Shown here: piece after piece, positions 35,263-45,515 of the stretch
Layout: every line of letters starts with the position of its first letter
Position numbering within the stretch: position 1 is the first letter of the stretch
Assembly: GCF_007097395.1 (NCBI RefSeq)
Contig: NZ_VKDC01000022.1
Coordinates: 1-64,000 of the forward strand
Length of the DNA stretch: 64,000 nucleotides
Reading direction: 5' to 3'
From: Fulvivirga sp. M361
GTDB lineage: Bacteria > Bacteroidota > Bacteroidia > Cytophagales > Cyclobacteriaceae
Notes under the pieces: generated by a model
Told to the model about the DNA's origin: nothing
Database searches by the model: none
Seen by the model: the letters and a program-made list of their open reading frames with translations, nothing else
Position numbers and translations under genes: made by a program

Positions 35263-37986
35263 TTATAATGTTAATGCTTGACTTACAATACTGGCCTGTT
35301 CTTCCTTATGGACTTTTGCATATCCTGTGGCAGGGGAAGCGCTCGCTTTTCGTGCGATTACTTTTACATCAGAGGTGGGCATTATACGTTGTATGAAAGA
35401 CCAATAACCCATATTAGAAGGCTCTTCCTGTACCCAAATGAGTTCAGGCGAACTGTATTTTTTCAACAGTGCCGTTAACTGTTTTTCAGGGAAAGGATAA
35501 AGCTGTTCTATTCTTACCAGGGCTACATTCTTGATCTTTTTTGCTTGTTGTTCTTCCAAAAGGTCATAATAGACTTTGCCCGAACATAATACAACACGTT
35601 TAGTGCTTTTCTTGGTGACATAGCTGTCATCAATGATCTCCTGGAACTTTCCTTTCGTGAAGTCGGAGGTTGGCGATACCACTTTCGGGTGTCTCAAAAG
35701 TGATTTAGGAGAAAACACAATAGCAGGTTTTCTGAACGGCCAGGTTACCTGTCTTCTTAATAAATGAAAAATATTGGCAGGAGTGGTTAAGTTGGCTGCA
35801 ATCAAGTTATCTTCTGCAGCCAGTTGCAAGAACCGCTCAGGCCTGGCGTTAGAGTGTTCCGGCCCCTGACCTTCGTATCCATGAGGTAGTAGCATCACTA
35901 ATCCATTCATACGCTGCCACTTTGATTCTGCACTTGCGATGAATTGATCAATCATGACCTGGGCTCCGTTAACAAAGTCCCCGAACTGGGCTTCCCATAC
36001 TACTAACGCATTGGGAGTTGCCATTGCGTAACCATATTCAAATCCCAAAACACCGAATTCCGATAACAATGAGTTGTATATTCTTAATTCTTTTTGCCCT
36101 TCCTGAATATGGTCCAGGTTACAATAGGGGGCATTGGTATTGGCGTCAAAAATATAAGCATGACGGTGTGAGAACGTCCCTCTTTTCACGTCCTGACCTG
36201 ACATCCTTACGATGATATTTTCCGTCAATAAAGATCCATAAGCTAATAACTCAGCATCCGCCCAATTCAATGATTTCTTCTCGTAAAAGTTGGTATTACG
36301 ATCTTTTAAAAGTTTTTCAATCTGCTTAATGGGCTTAAAACCCTCCGGAATGGTAGTAAGAGCCTTGGCTACTTTATCCAGCGATTGTTGTGTGATACTG
36401 GTGTCCGGAGACTTTTCAAAATCTTTGAATTCAGAGCGACGCAATGCTTTCCACTCTTCCTCCAGTTTTTGTGGTTTGTAAGGAAGGGGTTTTTGTTTTA
36501 CCTCGTTTAACCTGTCCTGGAGTGTACTTCTGAATTCTTTATCCAGCAAAGTGGCTCTTTTTTCATCTATATCTCCTCGGGTGACCAATTGTTTAACGTA
36601 GATCTCCCTGGGATTTGGGTGCTTCGCGATCAGACTATAAAGTTTGGGCTGAGTGAACTTTGGTTCGTCACTCTCATTATGTCCATGTCTGCGGTAACAT
36701 AACAGGTCAATAAAAATGTCCTTACCAAAAGTTTGATTATATTCTACGGCCAGATTAGACGCAAAAACAACGGCTTCAGGATCATCTCCGTTTACATGTA
36801 GTACCGGAGCATCGATTATTTTTGCCACATCCGTACAATAAATGCTTGATCGTGCATCATCATAGTCAGTAGTGAACCCAACCTGGTTATTGATCACGAA
36901 ATGAATGGTCCCCCCTGTTCGATAACCAGGGAGCTGAGACATTTGAACCACTTCATAAACAATACCCTGACCGGCAAGCGCCGCATCTCCATGTATAAGT
37001 ACTGAAATAGCTTTTTTCAGTTTACCATCATACTCGTCATCAATTTGGCCACGGGTATAACCGAGTACCAGCGGGTCTACCGCTTCCAGATGCGAGGGAT
37101 TTGGAGTGAGTTTGACATAGATGTTTTTGTCGGTAGTGGTTTTAATCCTACTCGAATATCCCAGGTGGTATTTCACATCACCATCTCCCATGGTCAGGTC
37201 AGGGTCAGTGGTGCCTTCAAATTCACTGAAAATTTCCTCATAGGTTTTACCCATTATGTTAGCTAAAACATTGAGACGCCCTCTATGGGCCATGCCAATT
37301 ATGACTTCCTTGACATCAAATTCCGTGGCTTTGTTGATAATAGCATCCAGAGCAGGAATGGTATTCTCTCCTCCTTCAAGTGAAAAGCGTTTTTGTCCGA
37401 GAAATTTTGTGTGAAGAAAATTCTCAAATACTACCGCCTCATTGAGTTTTTGTAATATTCGTTTTTTGGTATCAATATCCAAATTGATATTTGATCCTTC
37501 TTTTTCACATTTCCGTTTAAACCAATCTAATACATCTACGTCGCGTATGTGCATATACTCATACCCAATGGTGCCGAGGTAAGTCTTTTCAAGGACAGCA
37601 ACAATGTCTTTGAGTTTGGCCTTACCTAAACCAATTTCATTGCCTACTACAAATTCAGTTTCGAAGTCCTCCTTTTGCAGTCCAAATTCGCCGGCGGTAA
37701 GTCTCACATTATGATCTCGTCGCTGACGCACAGGATTGGTAACGGATTTTAAATGACCTCGTGACCGGTAGGCATGTATCAGGTTTCGGACCTGTGTATC
37801 TTTGGTAGACACAGCGTCACTTTCGTCGGCGTGGCCGTTTTCCCCGTATTTTTGCAGGGAAAATTCAAATCCCTCAAAAAACTTTTGCCAGGAATCGTCT
37901 ACTGAAGATGGGTCTTTTTTGTAACTAGCATAAAGCTCATCAAGGTAGCTGCCATGAGCATTTGCTATGTAGGAGTATTTATCCAT
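35263..37986 (-). CDS. sucA: 2-oxoglutarate dehydrogenase E1 (thiamine diphosphate-dependent)
   Basis: Decarboxylates 2-oxoglutarate in the TCA cycle. The 907-residue length matches the family. Seen: the N-terminal helix [26 protein letters not shown] split by family pattern, the [13 protein letters not shown] motif, [13 protein letters not shown] and the NNQVGFTT thiamine-site segment, and [22 protein letters not shown] in the transketolase-like half. It is first in an operon with sucB, two small envelope genes and lpdA. A promoter of TTTA-N19-TACTTTTG form precedes it. Confidence 0.97.
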   Translation of the reverse strand: MDKYSYIANAHGSYLDELYASYKKDPSSVDDSWQKFFEGFEFSLQKYGENGHADESDAVSTKDTQVRNLIHAYRSRGHLKSVTNPVRQRRDHNVRLTAGEFGLQKEDFETEFVVGNEIGLGKAKLKDIVAVLEKTYLGTIGYEYMHIRDVDVLDWFKRKCEKEGSNINLDIDTKKRILQKLNEAVVFENFLHTKFLGQKRFSLEGGENTIPALDAIINKATEFDVKEVIIGMAHRGRLNVLANIMGKTYEEIFSEFEGTTDPDLTMGDGDVKYHLGYSSRIKTTTDKNIYVKLTPNPSHLEAVDPLVLGYTRGQIDDEYDGKLKKAISVLIHGDAALAGQGIVYEVVQMSQLPGYRTGGTIHFVINNQVGFTTDYDDARSSIYCTDVAKIIDAPVLHVNGDDPEAVVFASNLAVEYNQTFGKDIFIDLLCYRRHGHNESDEPKFTQPKLYSLIAKHPNPREIYVKQLVTRGDIDEKRATLLDKEFRSTLQDRLNEVKQKPLPYKPQKLEEEWKALRRSEFKDFEKSPDTSITQQSLDKVAKALTTIPEGFKPIKQIEKLLKDRNTNFYEKKSLNWADAELLAYGSLLTENIIVRMSGQDVKRGTFSHRHAYIFDANTNAPYCNLDHIQEGQKELRIYNSLLSEFGVLGFEYGYAMATPNALVVWEAQFGDFVNGAQVMIDQFIASAESKWQRMNGLVMLLPHGYEGQGPEHSNARPERFLQLAAEDNLIAANLTTPANIFHLLRRQVTWPFRKPAIVFSPKSLLRHPKVVSPTSDFTKGKFQEIIDDSYVTKKSTKRVVLCSGKVYYDLLEEQQAKKIKNVALVRIEQLYPFPEKQLTALLKKYSSPELIWVQEEPSNMGYWSFIQRIMPTSDVKVIARKASASPATGYAKVHKEEQASIVSQALTL

Positions 37987-38012
37987 GATCTAAGGTTGAA
38001 TCATATTTGAAT

Positions 38013-38043
38013 CAAAAGTAGTTAAGTTGAAGAAGATAATAAA
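38013..38043 (-). promoter_or_regulatory. Bacteroidota-type promoter of sucA
   Basis: On the minus strand, TTTA (38040-38043) and TACTTTTG (38013-38020) are 19 bases apart, close to the TTTG-N19-TAnnTTTG consensus for the housekeeping sigma factor of the phylum. It lies about 26 bases ahead of the sucA start codon. Confidence 0.55.
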
Positions 38044-38139
38044 ATTGTATATTCGTTTATTAGGTTATAATGTTTTTAAGTCTGATAATGAAGTCTTTGG
38101 AAAAGTTTAGGTTTCGTTCTTTTTTTTGACAAAAACAAC

Positions 38140-38147
38140 TAACTTTG
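38140..38147 (+). promoter_or_regulatory. Promoter -7 element of rpsP
   Basis: TAACTTTG matches TAnnTTTG and lies 58 bases before rpsP. The upstream element at the right distance (TTCT, 38117-38120) is poor, so only the -7 part is called. Confidence 0.45.
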
Positions 38148-38205
38148 CGCCTCCAAAAAAATGAAAACGTGGACGAGTTCCACAAAAGCTATTAACTAAT
38201 ATAAA

Positions 38206-39030
38206 ATGTCAGTTAAAATCAGATTAGCCCGAAGAGGTAGAAAAAGAAGAGCAATTTACGACGTGGTCGTAGCAGATGCTCGTGCGCCACGAGATGGCCG
38301 GTTTATTGAAAAAATTGGTAAGTATAATCCCAATACAGATCCAGCTACTATTGAGTTGGATGACACCAAAGCATTTGACTGGATAATGAAAGGCGCTCAG
38401 CCTACAGATACGGTTAGGGCGATGTTGTCTTACAGGGGTATCATGCTCAAAAAACACTTACAAATAGGTGTGAATAAAGGAGCTATTACACAGGAGGATG
38501 CCGACAAGAAATTTGAAGCATGGCTTGCTGATAAAGAAACCAAGATCCAGGCTAAGAGAGAGCAGATAGCCAGTAAGGTAGCTACCAGTGCAAAAGCCAG
38601 AAAAGAGGCAGAGGCTAAAGTGAAAGAAGCAAGAGCGGAAAGCCTGAGAAAAAAAGCAGAAGTAGATGCTCCCCAGCAAGAAGTAACTGAAACAGCAGAA
38701 GCTCCTGCTGAAGAGGTAAAAACAGAAGAAGCATCAGCTCCGGTTGAAGAAACAAAGGCTACTGAGGAAGTTGTGGCGGAAGCACCTGCTGAGGAAAAAG
38801 CAGCTAAAGCAGAAGAGAAAGCTCCTGAAGCTAAAGCTCCTGCGGAAGCGCCGGCACCTGTTGAAGAAGCGCCGGCTACTGAGGAAGTTGCAAAAGAAGC
38901 ACCTACAGAGGAAAAAGCTCCTGAGGCGGAGGTAAAAGAAGAAAAACCTGCGGCTGTAGAAGAGCCTGAAGCGGAAGCTCCGGTAGCAGAAGCTCCTGCT
39001 GAAGAGGAAAAGGATAAAAAAGCAGAATAG
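38206..39030 (+). CDS. rpsP: 30S ribosomal protein S16 with a long Ala/Glu/Lys-rich tail
   Basis: Small-subunit protein needed for assembly of the 5' domain of 16S rRNA. The first 80 or so residues are a standard S16 (VKIRLARRGRKRRAIYDVVVADARAPRDGRFIEKIGKYNP). Residues about 85-155 form a charged helical extension seen in Bacteroidota, and residues about 157-274 are a low-complexity acidic tail of repeated EAPAEE, APVEE and EEKA units. Total 274 residues against about 80-90 in E. coli. It leads the rpsP-rimM-trmD operon, 3 bases before rimM. Confidence 0.96.
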   Translation: MSVKIRLARRGRKRRAIYDVVVADARAPRDGRFIEKIGKYNPNTDPATIELDDTKAFDWIMKGAQPTDTVRAMLSYRGIMLKKHLQIGVNKGAITQEDADKKFEAWLADKETKIQAKREQIASKVATSAKARKEAEAKVKEARAESLRKKAEVDAPQQEVTETAEAPAEEVKTEEASAPVEETKATEEVVAEAPAEEKAAKAEEKAPEAKAPAEAPAPVEEAPATEEVAKEAPTEEKAPEAEVKEEKPAAVEEPEAEAPVAEAPAEEEKDKKAE

Positions 39031-39033
39031 TCG

Positions 39034-39558
39034 ATGAAAATTGATGAGTGTTACCAGCTAGGTTACGTCATCAAAAAGCATGGACTGAAAGGAGAAGTCA
39101 ATGTTCTTTTAGACGTTGATCACCCTTTGGAATATTCAAATTTGGAATCAGTTTTTGTAGAGATCAATCAAAAACTGGTTCCTTTTTTTGTGGAATACAT
39201 CCAGATCAAGCAGAACAAGGCACTGATCAAATTTGAGGATATTAATTCTATAGAGCAGGCGGAAGACTTGCGTTCATGCGCTTTGTATCTGCCGTTAACC
39301 TTCCTGCCCGAACTCGACAGCAATCAGTTTTATTACCATGAGATCATTGGCTATGCGATAAATGATGATCAACATGGTTCTATTGGCAGGATAAAAGATG
39401 TTTACACTTCCGGAAAGCAAGATTTATTAGCGATCGAGTTTAAGGCTAAAGAGATACTTGTTCCTATAACGGATGAGGTGATCAGGAAAGTGGATCACGA
39501 GCGGAATGTACTGGAAGTAGCATTACCTGACGGCTTATTGGAAATTTACCTGGATTGA
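39034..39558 (+). CDS. rimM: Ribosome maturation factor RimM
   Basis: Assembly factor that binds S19 and helps 16S rRNA maturation in the 30S head. N-terminal RimM domain (about 1-90, [21 protein letters not shown]) and C-terminal PRC-barrel (about 97-170, [11 protein letters not shown] and [15 protein letters not shown]) are both present; length 174 is normal. It stands between rpsP and trmD with gaps of 3 and 4 bases, the conserved order in most bacteria. Confidence 0.94.
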   Translation: MKIDECYQLGYVIKKHGLKGEVNVLLDVDHPLEYSNLESVFVEINQKLVPFFVEYIQIKQNKALIKFEDINSIEQAEDLRSCALYLPLTFLPELDSNQFYYHEIIGYAINDDQHGSIGRIKDVYTSGKQDLLAIEFKAKEILVPITDEVIRKVDHERNVLEVALPDGLLEIYLD

Positions 39559-39562
39559 TACT

Positions 39563-40240
39563 ATGCGTATTGATATTATCACTTGCCTACCGCGTCTCAT
39601 AGAATCTCCTTTTTCAGATTCTATACTCAAGCGTGCACAACAAAAAGGATTGGTAGAGGTGCATCTTAATGATTTGAGAAAGTACGCCATAGACAAACAC
39701 CAGCGTGTAGACGACTACGCCTATGGCGGCGGCGCGGGTATGGTGATGATGATAGAGCCCATTGTCAGATGTATCAGGGCTTTGCAAAAGGAAAGGCCCT
39801 ATGATGATATCATTTACACCAGTCCGGATGGCGTGACCTTTGATCAGTCTACGGCCAACGAATTGTCGCTAAAACAAAATATAATCATTCTTTGTGGGCA
39901 CTATAAAGGTATTGATGAAAGGGTCAGACAACATTTTATCACACGTGAAATAAGCATTGGTGATTTTGTGCTTTCCGGTGGTGAGTTAGCTGCTGCTGTT
40001 ATCTCCGATGCGGTGATCAGATTAATACCGGGTGTTCTTTCCGATGAGACATCGGCATTAACAGACTCTTTTCAGGATGGATTGGTGGCACCACCGGTCT
40101 ACACCCGCCCTTCCGATTTTGAAGGGCTTAAGGTGCCGGAAATCCTGACTTCAGGTCATGAAAAGAATATTGAGAAGTGGAGGTTTGAACAATCTGTTGA
40201 ACGAACCAGGAAGAGAAGGCCAGGATTGTTGGACCAATGA
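39563..40240 (+). CDS. trmD: tRNA (guanine-N1)-methyltransferase TrmD
   Basis: SPOUT methyltransferase that makes m1G37 in tRNAs, preventing frameshifts. Seen: [12 protein letters not shown] start, [13 protein letters not shown], the AdoMet-binding knot [10 protein letters not shown] and [27 protein letters not shown] in order, and the closing [10 protein letters not shown]. Length of 225 is usual. Third in the rpsP operon, 4 bases after rimM. Confidence 0.96.
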   Translation: MRIDIITCLPRLIESPFSDSILKRAQQKGLVEVHLNDLRKYAIDKHQRVDDYAYGGGAGMVMMIEPIVRCIRALQKERPYDDIIYTSPDGVTFDQSTANELSLKQNIIILCGHYKGIDERVRQHFITREISIGDFVLSGGELAAAVISDAVIRLIPGVLSDETSALTDSFQDGLVAPPVYTRPSDFEGLKVPEILTSGHEKNIEKWRFEQSVERTRKRRPGLLDQ

Positions 40241-40362
40241 TGTAATCGGGGGTGTGAGGGTGCTTGGCTCAGCTTTATTGATAATTACAACGCATTAGAG
40301 GATGGACCGTGGAAGTTGCTAAAATCCATTTAGACAATCAATAACTTAATTCTCAAAGGTAC

Positions 40363-40393
40363 TTCGACTATTAGGAAAATATTTTTATATTTG
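40363..40393 (+). promoter_or_regulatory. Bacteroidota-type promoter of rplS
   Basis: TTCG (40363-40366), 19 bases, then TATATTTG (40386-40393), 39 bases ahead of the rplS start. The -7 element matches TAnnTTTG fully, the -33 element three of four. The 190-base gap after trmD therefore seems to separate rplS from the rpsP operon. Confidence 0.6.
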
Positions 40394-40432
40394 CAGTCCG
40401 TTTTTTAGAAAGCGATTTATATCTATAGAATC

Positions 40433-40786
40433 ATGAATGAGATCATAAAAGAGTTAGAGGCCGAAAATAATGAGCGGAGAGCATCTTTCCCTGCCTTCAA
40501 AGCCGGAGATACTGTTAACGTACATGTTAAGATCAAAGAAGGTAATAAAGAAAGGATTCAGCAATATCAGGGTACGGTGATACAACGCAAGAACCCGGGT
40601 ACTAATGGTGAAACGTTTACTGTAAGAAAAGTAACCAATGGGATTGGAGTAGAAAGAATTTTCCCGCTTCTGTCACCTAATATTGAAAAAATAGAACTTA
40701 TTAGAAGAGGAAAGGTAAGAAGAGCGCGGTTGTACTATCTACGTGGTAGACAAGGTAAAGCTGCAAGGATCAAAGAAAAACTCTGA
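40433..40786 (+). CDS. rplS: 50S ribosomal protein L19
   Basis: Large-subunit protein at the 30S-50S interface. Family pattern is clear: [22 protein letters not shown], the [21 protein letters not shown] strand region and [22 protein letters not shown] at the end. Length 117 is normal. It lies in the usual order after trmD but with its own promoter, and is closed by a terminator at 40813. Confidence 0.97.
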   Translation: MNEIIKELEAENNERRASFPAFKAGDTVNVHVKIKEGNKERIQQYQGTVIQRKNPGTNGETFTVRKVTNGIGVERIFPLLSPNIEKIELIRRGKVRRARLYYLRGRQGKAARIKEKL

Positions 40787-40812
40787 TCTCTTTCACCTGG
40801 AGAGTTATTACT

Positions 40813-40840
40813 AAGGGCGGTTATTCAACGGCCCTTTTTT
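40813..40840 (+). terminator. Terminator of rplS
   Basis: Stem AAGGGC (40813-40818) and GCCCTT (40831-40836) with a 12-base loop, leading into a run of six T residues at 40835-40840. It lies 27 bases after the rplS stop. Confidence 0.8.
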
Positions 40841-40856
40841 AATGCGCAATATCCAA

Positions 40857-40883
40857 TAAAAAAAGCCCTGGTCATGCCAGGGC
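40857..40883 (-). terminator. Terminator of the aldolase gene
   Basis: Perfect arms GCCCTGG (40865-40871) and CCAGGGC (40877-40883) with a five-base loop; on the minus strand the stem is followed by a run of seven or more T residues. It lies 40 bases past the aldolase stop codon. Confidence 0.88.
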
Positions 40884-40922
40884 CCTTTTATAGTAGAATA
40901 CAGGCGTATGATTTACGCCATA

Positions 40923-41996
40923 TTAAGCCAGTGTACCTATGTTGTTAAGATCTTCACAAGCTTTTATCAAACGGACTTTGAAAGACTCCTCTGCTTTACG
41001 AAGCCAGGTACGAGGATCGTAATACTTTTTGTTTGGAGAGTCATCTCCTTCAGGATTGCCTATCTGACCTTGCAGATACCCCTCTTTACTTTTGTAATAA
41101 TCCAAAATGCCATCCCAGAACGCCCATTGCAGGTCCGTATCTATATTCATTTTTATTACCCCGTATGAGATAGCTTCGCGTATTTCCTCCACGGTGGAGC
41201 CTGAACCTCCGTGAAATACAAAATCAACAGGTTGTGCACCCGTATTATAATTCTCTATGATATAATCCTGACTGTTTTTGAGGATTTTTGGTGTCAGCTT
41301 TACATTACCTGGTTTATAAACACCATGTACGTTACCAAATGCAGCTGCAATAGTGAATCTGTCACTTACTTTTTTTAGTTCTTCATAAGCATAAGCTACT
41401 TCTTCCGGCTGGGTGTAAAGCTTTGAACTGTCAATGTCGGTATTATCCACCCCGTCTTCTTCTCCACCTGTGACGCCCAGCTCTATTTCCAGCGTCATGT
41501 CCATTTTACTCATGCGTTCCAGATACCTCTTGCATGTTTCTATGTTTTCTTCCAGCGGCTCCTCTGACAGGTCGATCATATGAGAGCTGAAAAGTGACTT
41601 GCCGTGCACTTTGTAAAAGTCTTCACCGGCTGTAAGCATACCATCTATCCATGGCAGTAGCTTTTTTGCAGCGTGATCTGTATGTAATACTACGGTAGCT
41701 CCATATTTTTCAGCAAGACTGTGGACGTGATGCGCACCGGACACAGCTCCTGCTGTAGCTCCGGCCTGCCCTTCATTGGAAAGACTCTTGCCTGCAAAGA
41801 AAACCGCGCCACCATTAGAAAACTGTATCATGATGGGTGATTTGATCTCCGCAGCGGTCTCCAATACGGCATTTACACTGTTAGTACCAATTGTGTTGAC
41901 GGCGGGCATAGCAAAACCTTTTTCTTTTGCATATGCGAAAAGTTTTTGTACTTCTGAACCGGTGACAACTCCCGGTTTAAACTCTGAACCTGACAT
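40923..41996 (-). CDS. fbaA: Class II fructose-bisphosphate aldolase
   Basis: Zinc-dependent aldolase of glycolysis and gluconeogenesis. Seen: KEKGFAMPAVNTIGTNSVNAV near the start, the zinc motif VVLHTDHAAKKLLPW (with His and the catalytic Asp), EIELGVTGGEEDGVDN, FAAAFGNVHGVYKPGN and FVFHGGSGSTVEEI, and the NIDTDLQWAFWDG motif that marks class IIA. Length 357 matches E. coli FbaA. It is a single gene with its own terminator. Confidence 0.95.
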   Translation of the reverse strand: MSGSEFKPGVVTGSEVQKLFAYAKEKGFAMPAVNTIGTNSVNAVLETAAEIKSPIMIQFSNGGAVFFAGKSLSNEGQAGATAGAVSGAHHVHSLAEKYGATVVLHTDHAAKKLLPWIDGMLTAGEDFYKVHGKSLFSSHMIDLSEEPLEENIETCKRYLERMSKMDMTLEIELGVTGGEEDGVDNTDIDSSKLYTQPEEVAYAYEELKKVSDRFTIAAAFGNVHGVYKPGNVKLTPKILKNSQDYIIENYNTGAQPVDFVFHGGSGSTVEEIREAISYGVIKMNIDTDLQWAFWDGILDYYKSKEGYLQGQIGNPEGDDSPNKKYYDPRTWLRKAEESFKVRLIKACEDLNNIGTLA

Positions 41997-42089
41997 ATTT
42001 ATGGCGTTATTGATATAATAATAAAAAGAACTCTGTTACATTGTAGGGATGCAAAGAAAGCAAATTTTCCACCCCTTCACATTCTTTTT

Positions 42090-42120
42090 TTTGAAAGATG
42101 AATGATACTATAGATATTTG
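42090..42120 (+). promoter_or_regulatory. Bacteroidota-type promoter of accD
   Basis: TTTG (42090-42093), 19 bases, then GATATTTG (42113-42120). It differs from TTTG-N19-TAnnTTTG at one position and lies 27 bases ahead of the accD start. Confidence 0.55.
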
Positions 42121-42147
42121 TAGCCCTCATTAACAAACTTATTCTTT

Positions 42148-42987
42148 ATGAGCTGGTTCCACCGCAAGGACAAAGGCATACAAACCCCTACTGAAGCAAA
42201 AAAGGAAGCCCCTGACGGACTTTGGTTTAAGACACCTTCGGGTAAAATTATCCACACCCGAGAGCTAAAATCCAATAGTTATGTGAGCCCTGAAGATGGG
42301 TATCATGTTCGTATAGGCTCGCAGGAATATTTCGAGATCTTATTTGATGACAATGAGTTCACAGAGCTGGATGCTCAAATGCAATCGGCTGACCCGTTGC
42401 AATTCAACGATTCTAAACCATATCCTTCGCGTATTGCTGCTTCTCAAAAGAAATCTGGTTTGAAGGATGCTGTGAGAACCGGCTACGGTAAAATAAATGG
42501 TATCAATATTACCATAGCCTGCATGGACTTTAGCTTTATTGGTGGGTCTATGGGTTCCGTCGTGGGAGAGAAGATTGCACGCGCTATAGATCACAGCATC
42601 AAAAAGAAATGCCCTTTTCTGATGATATCAAAGTCGGGAGGAGCACGTATGATGGAAGCAGGACTTTCACTTATGCAAATGGCTAAGACCTCGGCAAAGC
42701 TGGCGCTTCTTAGCGAGGCAAAACTTCCATATATCAGTCTTTTAACAGACCCAACTACAGGTGGAGTTACTGCTTCCTATGCTATGCTCGGTGATTTTAA
42801 CATTGCAGAGCCGGGCGCGTTGATCGGTTTCGCAGGGCCACGTGTTATTCGTGAGACAATTGGAAAAGACCTTCCTAAAGGGTTTCAAAGTGCGGAGTTT
42901 GTCTTAGATCACGGTTTTCTGGATTTTATAGTAGATAGGCGTAACCTGAAAGCTAAGCTTACCACGCTGCTTAAAATGTTGAAGTAG
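42148..42987 (+). CDS. accD: Acetyl-CoA carboxylase carboxyltransferase subunit beta, lacking zinc-ribbon cysteines
   Basis: Part of the carboxyltransferase that moves CO2 from biotin to acetyl-CoA in fatty acid synthesis. The crotonase-like core is intact ([64 protein letters not shown]). The N-terminal zinc ribbon keeps its outline ([20 protein letters not shown]), but all four metal-binding cysteines are gone: positions 29-32 read TPSG and the second pair is replaced in VSPEDG (46-51). I believe this loss is shared by other Bacteroidota. Length 279 is normal. Single gene with a promoter at 42090. Confidence 0.94.
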   Translation: MSWFHRKDKGIQTPTEAKKEAPDGLWFKTPSGKIIHTRELKSNSYVSPEDGYHVRIGSQEYFEILFDDNEFTELDAQMQSADPLQFNDSKPYPSRIAASQKKSGLKDAVRTGYGKINGINITIACMDFSFIGGSMGSVVGEKIARAIDHSIKKKCPFLMISKSGGARMMEAGLSLMQMAKTSAKLALLSEAKLPYISLLTDPTTGGVTASYAMLGDFNIAEPGALIGFAGPRVIRETIGKDLPKGFQSAEFVLDHGFLDFIVDRRNLKAKLTTLLKMLK

Positions 42988-43079
42988 TAAGTCATACGCA
43001 ACCGGTTGTTTGTCCTGCTGTAAGTAACCTTATTAGGTGAGTTTAGGTATAACTTTAGATAATCCTAAATGTTGAACCT

Positions 43080-45515
43080 ATGTTACACAACTACCTGCGA
43101 ATTGGTTTCAGAAGCCTTTTAAAGAATAAAGTTTATACCCTGATCAACATCATTGGGCTGGCTACAGGCATTGCCAGTTGTTTACTTATCCTCATTTATG
43201 TGGAAAATGAGCTGTCATATGACAAGTTTCACACTAAATCGTCGGACCTGTACAAAATGGTGCTGGAGCGTATTTACCCGGACCATGTCACTAATTATGC
43301 ATTTGTTCCACACTCTTTTTCAAGCATCATGGTCCAGGATTTTCCAGAGGTCAAAAATGCTACACGCGTGTTTGGCACAGGTAATAATCCGGTCATAGCA
43401 CGTTACGTAGATGAAAGGGAAGAAGAAAAAGTATTTGAAGAAACACGGTTTTTTGCAGCTGATTCCAATTTCTTTGACCTATTCAGTTTTGAGATCATTA
43501 AAGGTGATAAGACCAGTCCGCTATCAGGGATACAGGACGTAGTGATCACAGAAGCTACTGCCAGCAAATATTTTGGAGATGATGATCCTATAAATAAGAC
43601 CATTAAGACAGATTTTGGAGATTTTACCGTAAAAGCGGTATGCCGAAATGTACCTGAAAACTCACATTTTCAGTTTGATTTTATGGCGTCAATCCGGAGC
43701 ATCCCGTTTATTCAACAGGAAAATTTTATAGCTTTTTCTGTTCATATATATATCGAAAAAGATCCGGAGGCTTCTTTAGAATCATTAAAGGCCAAATTTC
43801 CTGAAATGGTAGATACTTATGCCGCTCCTCAGATAGAACAGACACTTAATATCTCTTACACAGATTATACCGCATCAGGAAACGGTTATAACTATACATT
43901 TATACCTCTTGAAGATCTTTATTTATATCCCACGAAATACCAGGGTAGTTTCAAAGCAGGGGGTGATATAAATGACATTTATATTTTCATTTCCATAGCA
44001 TTTCTCATCGTTATCATTGCTTGCATTAATTTTATGAACCTGGCCACGGCAAGGTCTACCGAGCGGGCAAGAGAGGTTGGAGTGCGTAAAACCTTAGGTT
44101 CTCCCAAAAAGCAACTGATAGGCCAATTTTTAACCGAATCGGTTATTTTAAGCTGTGTTGCTACGGTAGTAGCAGTGGCAATGGTCTATTTGGCTTTACC
44201 ATACTTTAACTCACTTACCGATAAAAACCTGACCTTTGGTGCGCCTGGGTCTATGGCCGTACCTATGACAATAGCACTCGCACTTTTAGTAGGTCTTTTG
44301 GCAGGTATTTATCCGGCGTTTTTTCTTTCCGCTTTTAGCCCCGTAAGTGTACTTAAAGGAAACATGCAAACGAAGAAAAGCAGCCAACTTTTAAGAAATG
44401 GTTTGGTCATTTGTCAATTTGCAATTTCTATTATCCTTATAGCTAGTACCTTAACCGTAAGAGATCAGATATCTTATATCCAAAATAAGGGTATGGGATA
44501 TGAGAAAAATAAAATGCTGGTGATTGAGCGTGCGGATGTGCTTAATGATCAACGGGAAAGTTTTATGAAAGAGCTTCGCAAAATGCCGCAAATGGCAGGA
44601 GTGGGTGGCTCAGGAAGCATTCCGGTGAGCCAATACTTTGGCAGGCAATTCATGCCACCTGGCAGTAGCGAAGTATTGACGGTAAATGCTATGACTATGG
44701 ATGATCATTATATGGAGGCGATGAATTTTGAACTACTGGAGGGCCGCACTTTTTCAGAAGACTTTAATGACTCACTTGCCATCATCATAAATCAAAAAAC
44801 GGCCGAACTTCTGGATACGGATAATCCTATTGGATTGAAACTGTCACACACCGACCAGGCAGACCCTGGTTTGACACGTGAATTCGAAATTATAGGTATC
44901 GTCAAAGATTTCCATTACATGTCACTTCGGGAAGAAATAAGTCCTTTTGTTTTAATGAGTACAGAAGGGCCTATGCCTAATACACCATTTATTACAGCCA
45001 GGATCAGTGGTGATATTGCTACTACCATTGCGCAGGTCGAAGACCTATGGCAAACGCTCGCTCCTCAGGAACCTTTCAAATATAAATTTCTGGATGAAGA
45101 GCTTCAGGAGCAATACAACGCTGAACAAAACTCTGGAGGTATATTTACCTTATTTGCCTTTCTGGCCATTATCATTGCCTGTGTTGGCCTTTTCGGTCTG
45201 GCAGCCTACATGGCTGGCTTACGTACCAAGGAGATAGGAGTAAGGAAAGTAATGGGTGCTTCAGTGGTGAGTGTCGTGCTGTTATTGTCTTATGATTTTA
45301 CAAAACTCATATTTATAGCATTAGTATTGGCCGTTCCTGTTTCCTGGTATTTTATGGATCAATGGTTGAACAGTTTCGCTTATAAAACGAATATTTCGGC
45401 TTCTACTTTCATCGTGTCAGGTGCCATAGCACTAGGTATTGCTATACTTACGGTAAGCTATCAATCCGTAAAAGCAGCTGTAGTGAACCCTGTAAAATCG
45501 TTAAAAGATCAATAG
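43080..45515 (+). CDS. FtsX/MacB-type ABC transporter permease
   Basis: Membrane permease of 811 residues with two copies of the MacB-periplasmic-core plus FtsX unit. The first opens LRIGFRSLLKNKVYTLINIIGLATGIASCLLILIYV split by family pattern, followed by a large extracytoplasmic part, then three helices (about 300-430, ATARSTERAREVGVRKTLGSPKKQLIGQF). The second unit spans about 435-811 and ends with AYMAGLRTKEIGVRKVMGAS. Such permeases occur widely in Bacteroidota and move lipids, peptides or act mechanically; no ATPase gene is adjacent, so the partner is encoded elsewhere. The stop lies right against the next convergent gene. Confidence 0.9.
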   Translation: MLHNYLRIGFRSLLKNKVYTLINIIGLATGIASCLLILIYVENELSYDKFHTKSSDLYKMVLERIYPDHVTNYAFVPHSFSSIMVQDFPEVKNATRVFGTGNNPVIARYVDEREEEKVFEETRFFAADSNFFDLFSFEIIKGDKTSPLSGIQDVVITEATASKYFGDDDPINKTIKTDFGDFTVKAVCRNVPENSHFQFDFMASIRSIPFIQQENFIAFSVHIYIEKDPEASLESLKAKFPEMVDTYAAPQIEQTLNISYTDYTASGNGYNYTFIPLEDLYLYPTKYQGSFKAGGDINDIYIFISIAFLIVIIACINFMNLATARSTERAREVGVRKTLGSPKKQLIGQFLTESVILSCVATVVAVAMVYLALPYFNSLTDKNLTFGAPGSMAVPMTIALALLVGLLAGIYPAFFLSAFSPVSVLKGNMQTKKSSQLLRNGLVICQFAISIILIASTLTVRDQISYIQNKGMGYEKNKMLVIERADVLNDQRESFMKELRKMPQMAGVGGSGSIPVSQYFGRQFMPPGSSEVLTVNAMTMDDHYMEAMNFELLEGRTFSEDFNDSLAIIINQKTAELLDTDNPIGLKLSHTDQADPGLTREFEIIGIVKDFHYMSLREEISPFVLMSTEGPMPNTPFITARISGDIATTIAQVEDLWQTLAPQEPFKYKFLDEELQEQYNAEQNSGGIFTLFAFLAIIIACVGLFGLAAYMAGLRTKEIGVRKVMGASVVSVVLLLSYDFTKLIFIALVLAVPVSWYFMDQWLNSFAYKTNISASTFIVSGAIALGIAILTVSYQSVKAAVVNPVKSLKDQ

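Noticed and set aside
38640-39030. Repeated units at the end of rpsP, at first like a tandem repeat or CRISPR
   Set aside because: The repeats vary in length, keep the reading frame and encode an acidic protein tail; there are no spacers of constant size.
42148-42987. accD as a pseudogene because of missing cysteines
   Set aside because: The frame is intact and the catalytic core is complete; the change is more likely a feature of the phylum.
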